63,870 nucleotides of DNA from Streptomyces carminius (GTDB lineage: Bacteria; Actinomycetota; Actinomycetes; Streptomycetales; Streptomycetaceae): positions 2,501 through 66,370 of the forward strand of contig NZ_PGGW01000018.1 of NCBI RefSeq assembly GCF_002794255.1. Direction: 5' to 3'. Shown in pieces: positions 60,045 through 63,870 of this stretch (its first letter is position 1; every line of letters begins with the position of its first letter). The notes under the pieces were generated by a model. The model did not search any database. It worked only from the letters and a program-made list of their open reading frames with translations, and had not been told where the DNA came from. The position numbers were made by a program, and so were the translations under genes.

Positions 60045-61839
60045 CCAGCGGCTGACCGCCGGCCCCGGCACCCACTCCGGCAGCCGCCCCGGCACCGGGC
60101 CGGACGGTGGCACCGGGAGCCGGGACGCGCAGGGCGAGCAGGGCGATGTCGTCGGTGCTGCCGGAGGCCATCCGGCCGATGATCCGGTCGCAGAACTCGT
60201 CCAGGGGCCGGCCGGCGAGCGCGGCGGCGTGGCGGCGGAGCCGGCCCAGTCCGGTGTCCAGATCGCTGCCGGGCACCTCGATCAGACCGTCGGTGTAGAG
60301 CAGCAGGGTGGAGCCGGGCGGCAGGGGCACGGTGGCGTCCGTACGGCCGCCGCCGCCGAGACGGGAGCCGAGGAGGAGGTTCTGCCCCTGCTCGAGGTAC
60401 TCGACGTGCCCGTCCGCGGTGACCAGGAGGGGCGGGGGGTGGCCCGCACTGGTCCACCGCAGGTGCCAGGGGCCGCCCTCGGGGCCCTCGACCCGGGCCA
60501 GTACGAGAGTGGCCATGGGGACGTTGGTGATGGCGGGGATGGCGTCGTCGAGCCGGTCGACGATCGCGCCGGGCGGTCCGGTGTGGTCCCAGGCCAGGGA
60601 GCGGAGCATGCCGTGCAGTTGGGCCATGCCCGCGGCGGCGGTCAGGTCGTGGCCGACCACGTCCCCGATGACCAGCGCGGTGGCGCCGTCGCGCAGGAGG
60701 AAGGCGTCGTACCAGTCGCCGCCGACCTGGGAGCCGACGGGGGCGGGCTGGTAGCGGGCGGTCAGCCGCAGCGGGCCGGGCTGGGGCGGGGTGATGAGCA
60801 GGTTGTGCTGCATGGCCTCGGCGATCTCGCGCTGCCGTCCGAAGAGCCGGGCGTTGTTGACGGCCAGGCCGACGCGGCGGCCGATGTCGCCGACCAGCGC
60901 CAGGTCCGCGGCGTCGAACGGCCGGGCGGGATCGGTGCGGACCAGGGTGAGGGCACCGATGATCTGCCGGGCGGTGCCCAGCGGCGCGGTGATGGCGGAG
61001 GCGGCACCCAGGGACCGGAGGAATCCGCTCTGCACGGCGGCCAGGGACGAGTCGGGCGGGGCGGCGATCTCCCCGGCCCCCAGGAGGACGGGCTCACCGC
61101 CGTGCAGGACGCGCACCAGCGGGGAGCGGGAGCGCGCGGCCGCCGCCGGGAGGGGTTCCTGCCACACCTCCCGGCCGGTGTCCCGGCCCTCGGGACCGGT
61201 CACCGCGACCCTGCGGACCTCGTCCCCGGTGACGTTCTCGACCCGCAGGTCGACGGCTGCCCAGTCGGCCAGCCGGGGCACCAGGAGACGTCCCAGCCGG
61301 CCGAGGGCCTCCTCGGTGTCCAGGGTCTGGGCCAGCGCCGAGGTGATCTCCGCGACCAGGGCCATCCGGTCGGTGAAGTCCTCCAGGGCGATCATGTGCG
61401 TCGGCGGGCCCCCGTGCGGCCGCCGGCCGGCGGTGCCGCCGGTGAGCAGCACCGTCATGCCCAGCAGACGGCCGTCCCTGACCACGGGTACGCCGGACCA
61501 GGCGACCGGGACCAGCTGTCCGTCGCCGCGCAGCAGACTGCCCCGCTCGCCGTGCGCCGGGGTGCGGTGGGCGAGGGCCGTGAGCAGGGGACACCGCTCG
61601 CGCGGGGGTGCCGAGCCGTCGGCGCGGCGGTGCAGCAGCTCGTGGAAGTCCTCCCCGGTCATCTCCGCGGCGGTACGGCCCAGCAATTCCTCGGCGGCGG
61701 GATTGACCGCGGCGATCAGCCCGGCGGCGTCCACCACGGCCAGACCGGCACCCAGATGGTCGGACACCTCCCGCCAGAACCCCGGCTCCGCCGCCCATCC
61801 TCGGGCCCCGCTCCCGCCACCGGCCACGTTGTCGGCCAC
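59959..61839 (-). CDS. PAS-GAF-SpoIIE phosphatase
   Basis: A 626-residue sensor phosphatase. A PAS domain lies at about 22-135 (GLAVVDAAGLIAAVNPAAEE), a GAF domain at about 170-330 (SALAQTLDTEEALGRLGRLL), and the SpoIIE domain at about 345-575 (AEAMQHNLLI, GSQVGGDWYDAFLL, VIGDVVGHDLTAAAGMAQLH, LLLYTDGLIE, TDDIALLAL). GTG 61839 is set by GGAGGAG five bases upstream. The C-terminal 45 residues are low-complexity and overlap the 3' end of the desaturase gene on the other strand. Divergent from a second PAS-GAF-SpoIIE gene. Confidence 0.9.
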   Translation of the reverse strand: MADNVAGGGSGARGWAAEPGFWREVSDHLGAGLAVVDAAGLIAAVNPAAEELLGRTAAEMTGEDFHELLHRRADGSAPPRERCPLLTALAHRTPAHGERGSLLRGDGQLVPVAWSGVPVVRDGRLLGMTVLLTGGTAGRRPHGGPPTHMIALEDFTDRMALVAEITSALAQTLDTEEALGRLGRLLVPRLADWAAVDLRVENVTGDEVRRVAVTGPEGRDTGREVWQEPLPAAAARSRSPLVRVLHGGEPVLLGAGEIAAPPDSSLAAVQSGFLRSLGAASAITAPLGTARQIIGALTLVRTDPARPFDAADLALVGDIGRRVGLAVNNARLFGRQREIAEAMQHNLLITPPQPGPLRLTARYQPAPVGSQVGGDWYDAFLLRDGATALVIGDVVGHDLTAAAGMAQLHGMLRSLAWDHTGPPGAIVDRLDDAIPAITNVPMATLVLARVEGPEGGPWHLRWTSAGHPPPLLVTADGHVEYLEQGQNLLLGSRLGGGGRTDATVPLPPGSTLLLYTDGLIEVPGSDLDTGLGRLRRHAAALAGRPLDEFCDRIIGRMASGSTDDIALLALRVPAPGATVRPGAGAAAGVGAGAGGQPLVSRPARRAGRSGGGHRPGGDWPAPAGRR

Positions 61840-62184
61840 ACCATCTCCTCCGGTCGGTAGATGTTCTCACCGGTCGCCGCCCGCCGGTGGCGGTCCGGCC
61901 GGCGGCGGACCGGCCCGGAGCCGTGCCGGAGAACGGTGGCCGAAGCCGCCGGCCTCGCTTCCCCGTTCCTCCGGTGTCCCCGCGGGGACACCGCTGTCTC
62001 CCCTCGACGTCCTTTCGCGTGCCCCCGAGATCCCCCCGGTCCCGTCCGGGGACCACACGTCCCGGAGCCCTCGTACCCCCGCGCACCGGCCCGCCACACG
62101 GCCCACCGGCATGCGCGCCGGACCCGGCCGGGGTTGAATGACCGGGTAGGTCGCACTTCGTACTCCCCGGGGTGAGACAGCCGA
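61840..62184. other. Divergent intergenic region between two SpoIIE phosphatase genes
   Basis: 345 bases without a convincing gene. It must hold both promoters. Near its right end, GTTGAATGACCGGGTAGG (about 62134-62151) includes GGGTA, reminiscent of stress sigma-B type -10 elements, but the -35 match is poor. Confidence 0.4.
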
Positions 62185-63870
62185 GTGAACCCGACCGCGT
62201 ACCCCCACGGCACCGGCGGCCGGCCGCCGGACGGCGCCGCCGTGTTCGTGCTGGACGCGGCCGGGACCGTGCTGGAGTGCACGGCCGCGGCGCAGACGCT
62301 GACCGGCCGCTCCGGCGAGGAGCTCCGCGGCCGTCCCTTCGCGGACCTCACCGCCGACCCCGCAGCCTGGACCGCAGCCTGGCCCGGACCACCCGGCGGC
62401 ACCCCCGCGGGGCCGTGGACGGTCCGCACCGTCCTGCCGCGCCGGGACGACCCCGCGGCCGGGGCGGACGCCGGGGCGGACGCCGAGGTGGACGCCGAGG
62501 TGGACGCCGAGGTGGACGTCGAGGTGCTGCCACTGCCCGCCGCGGGCGAGGCCCGTTTCCTGCTCTGCGCCGTCCCCTCCGGGGCCGGGCGCCGCTGGTC
62601 GGAGGACCAGGCGCTGCTGCGCACACTGTTCACCCAGAGCCGCATCGGACTGGCGATCCACGACACCGGGATGCGCACCATCCGGGCGAACCTCGGGCCG
62701 GAGCACTTCGGCGCCCCCCGGACGGCGGACACCTGGGCACACGCGCCCGGCAGGCACCTGCGCGCGATCCTGGTGCCGGAGGACGCCGCGGCCATCGAGG
62801 AGCGGTGGCGGCGGGTGATGGAGACCGGTGAGGCGGTCATCGACTGGGAGCACTCCGCACGGCGGCTGTACGCCCCCGGGCGGGAAAGGATGCTGTCCTC
62901 CTCGGCCTTCCGGCTGGAGGACTCCCACGGCCGCACCGTCGGAGTCGTGGCGGTCTTCACCGACATCACCGAGCAGTACACCGCACGACGGCGGCTGGCA
63001 CTCCTGCACGCCGCCGCCTCCCGGCTGGGCCGGACCCTGGACGTCATCCGCAACGCCGAGGAACTGACCGGGGTCCTCGTACCCGCCTTCGCGGACCTGG
63101 CGAGTGTGGACCTGTCCGACGCGGTGACCCAGGGCCGCGAGTCCGACGTCTTCCTCCCCGGGACGGTGCTGCGCCGGGTGGCGGTGGCGTCGGCGGACGG
63201 CGGCTGGCCCGCCGACACGTACCGCCTCGGTGACACCGTCCGCGCCCGGGAGGCGGAGAGCGACGCCCTCCGCGAGGGGGGAACCGTCCTGGTGGACGAC
63301 ATGACCGCCTGGCGCGAGCAACTGCCGATCGACCCCGAACGGCTGCGGCTGCTGTTCCCCGGCCGGGCGGCCTCGGCGCTGTTCGTCCCGCTGTGGGCCC
63401 GGGGCCACGTGCTGGGCGTCGTGGGCCTGTGGCGCACCCGCGACCGCCCGCCCTTCGCCGAGAGCGACGTGCCACTGGCCGAGGAGATCGCCTCCCGGGC
63501 CGCGCTGAGCCTGGAGAACGCCCGGCGCTACACCGCCGAGCTGCGCACCGTCGAGAGCCTCCAGCGCAGCCTGCTGCCCCCGGAGGGCGCGGACCTCGGC
63601 GCGGCCGAGTCGGCGGGCAGCTACGTCCCGGCCGGCACCGCGGCGGGACTGGGCGGCTGCTGGTACGACGTCATCCCGCTGTCCTCCGCCCGGGTCGCCT
63701 TCGTCATCGGCGACGTGGCCGGACACGGACTGGCCGCCACCGCCACCATGGGCCGGCTGCGCACCGCCGTGCAGACCCTGGCCGACCTGGACCTCTCCCC
63801 CGAGGAACTCCTCACCCACCTGGACGACCTCGTCGTCCGCCTCTCCGCCACCGAACCGCAGCCGGACCGG
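62185..63870 (+). CDS. PAS-GAF-SpoIIE phosphatase (partial, runs off right edge)
   Basis: At least 562 residues without a stop. Two PAS-type domains (about 15-115 and 150-265, LLRTLFTQSRIGLAIHDTGM and VVAVFTDITEQYTARRRLAL), a GAF domain (about 265-445) and the SpoIIE domain from about 450 (VESLQRSLLPPEG, GGCWYDVIPLSSARVAFVIG, DVAGHGLAATATMGRLRTAV). GGCWYD replaces the usual GGDWYD: the Asp of this PP2C metal-binding motif is Cys. A 12-bp repeat encodes an acidic D-A-E-V run near 96-112. GTG 62185 has GGGGTGAG upstream. Divergent from the previous phosphatase gene. Confidence 0.88.
   Translation, partial: MNPTAYPHGTGGRPPDGAAVFVLDAAGTVLECTAAAQTLTGRSGEELRGRPFADLTADPAAWTAAWPGPPGGTPAGPWTVRTVLPRRDDPAAGADAGADAEVDAEVDAEVDVEVLPLPAAGEARFLLCAVPSGAGRRWSEDQALLRTLFTQSRIGLAIHDTGMRTIRANLGPEHFGAPRTADTWAHAPGRHLRAILVPEDAAAIEERWRRVMETGEAVIDWEHSARRLYAPGRERMLSSSAFRLEDSHGRTVGVVAVFTDITEQYTARRRLALLHAAASRLGRTLDVIRNAEELTGVLVPAFADLASVDLSDAVTQGRESDVFLPGTVLRRVAVASADGGWPADTYRLGDTVRAREAESDALREGGTVLVDDMTAWREQLPIDPERLRLLFPGRAASALFVPLWARGHVLGVVGLWRTRDRPPFAESDVPLAEEIASRAALSLENARRYTAELRTVESLQRSLLPPEGADLGAAESAGSYVPAGTAAGLGGCWYDVIPLSSARVAFVIGDVAGHGLAATATMGRLRTAVQTLADLDLSPEELLTHLDDLVVRLSATEPQPDR
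62475..62526 (+). repeat. In-frame 12-bp tandem repeat (GACGCCGAGGTG)
   Basis: Three exact GACGCCGAGGTG units plus a variant GACGTCGAGGTG, encoding repeated Asp-Ala/Val-Glu-Val in the first PAS region of the phosphatase. In-frame slippage would change length without disrupting the frame. Confidence 0.8.

Overview
The window is chromosomal DNA of a high-GC actinomycete, almost certainly Streptomyces. The reasons are very strong third-position GC bias, GTG/TTG starts, several PAS/GAF-SpoIIE phosphatases and HATPase anti-sigma-type proteins, a DUF5753/DUF397 (WhiJ/BldB-like) cluster, an NsdA-like regulator, a SARP-type regulator and an M23 peptidase behind a ydaO-type (c-di-AMP) riboswitch. No rRNA, tRNA or CRISPR array was found.

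Layout. 1-22.9 kb is mainly ordinary chromosome: a truncated SpoIIE phosphatase, a type II NADH dehydrogenase, a TetR regulator, a sigma-70-like/zinc-finger/membrane/NPCBM fusion flanked by 9-bp tandem repeats, an asparagine-synthase-like protein, an NsdA-like regulator, L-2-hydroxyglutarate oxidase, an AraC regulator, a secreted protein, a ThyX homologue, a secreted lipase-like hydrolase and trmB. Between 18.7 and 21.6 kb are scars: a Tn3-family transposase tail joined to trmB, an orphan SDR tail and a decayed fragment related to the lipase. An SDR/4-OT operon with a divergent XRE regulator and a PrsW-type protease follow.

From 22.97 to 43.14 kb lies a 20-kb defence-type island and the most interesting part of the window. 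A tightly coupled minus-strand operon encodes a GHKL-ATPase/SF2 helicase giant, a UvrD-like helicase, DrmA-like helicase and DrmB-like DUF1998 protein (adjacent genes overlap by stop/start or lie 1 bp apart). A divergent plus-strand operon encodes an XRE-HTH/GHKL-ATPase fusion and two unassigned proteins. Downstream, a minus-strand cluster encodes a Vsr-type endonuclease, a C5-cytosine methyltransferase homologue lacking the catalytic cysteine, and an apparently intact C5-cytosine methyltransferase. The DrmA/DrmB pair is the DISARM core, but I see no drmC (PLD), drmD or drmE, so this is best described as a DISARM-related system of unusual composition. A perfect 34-bp-arm palindrome with a 2-bp centre lies in the long intergenic region before the XRE-GHKL gene.

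43.2-63.9 kb returns to Streptomyces chromosome: two HATPase proteins with related promoter regions around a DUF5753/DUF397 cluster, glutathione peroxidase, an epoxide-hydrolase-like protein, an ABM-like protein, riboswitch-M23 peptidase, an integral-membrane SpoIIE phosphatase, an APC permease, a SARP-like regulator, a manganese catalase/small membrane protein/Nramp cluster, a GyrI-like protein, a fatty acid desaturase and two divergent PAS-GAF-SpoIIE phosphatases, the last cut by the window end.
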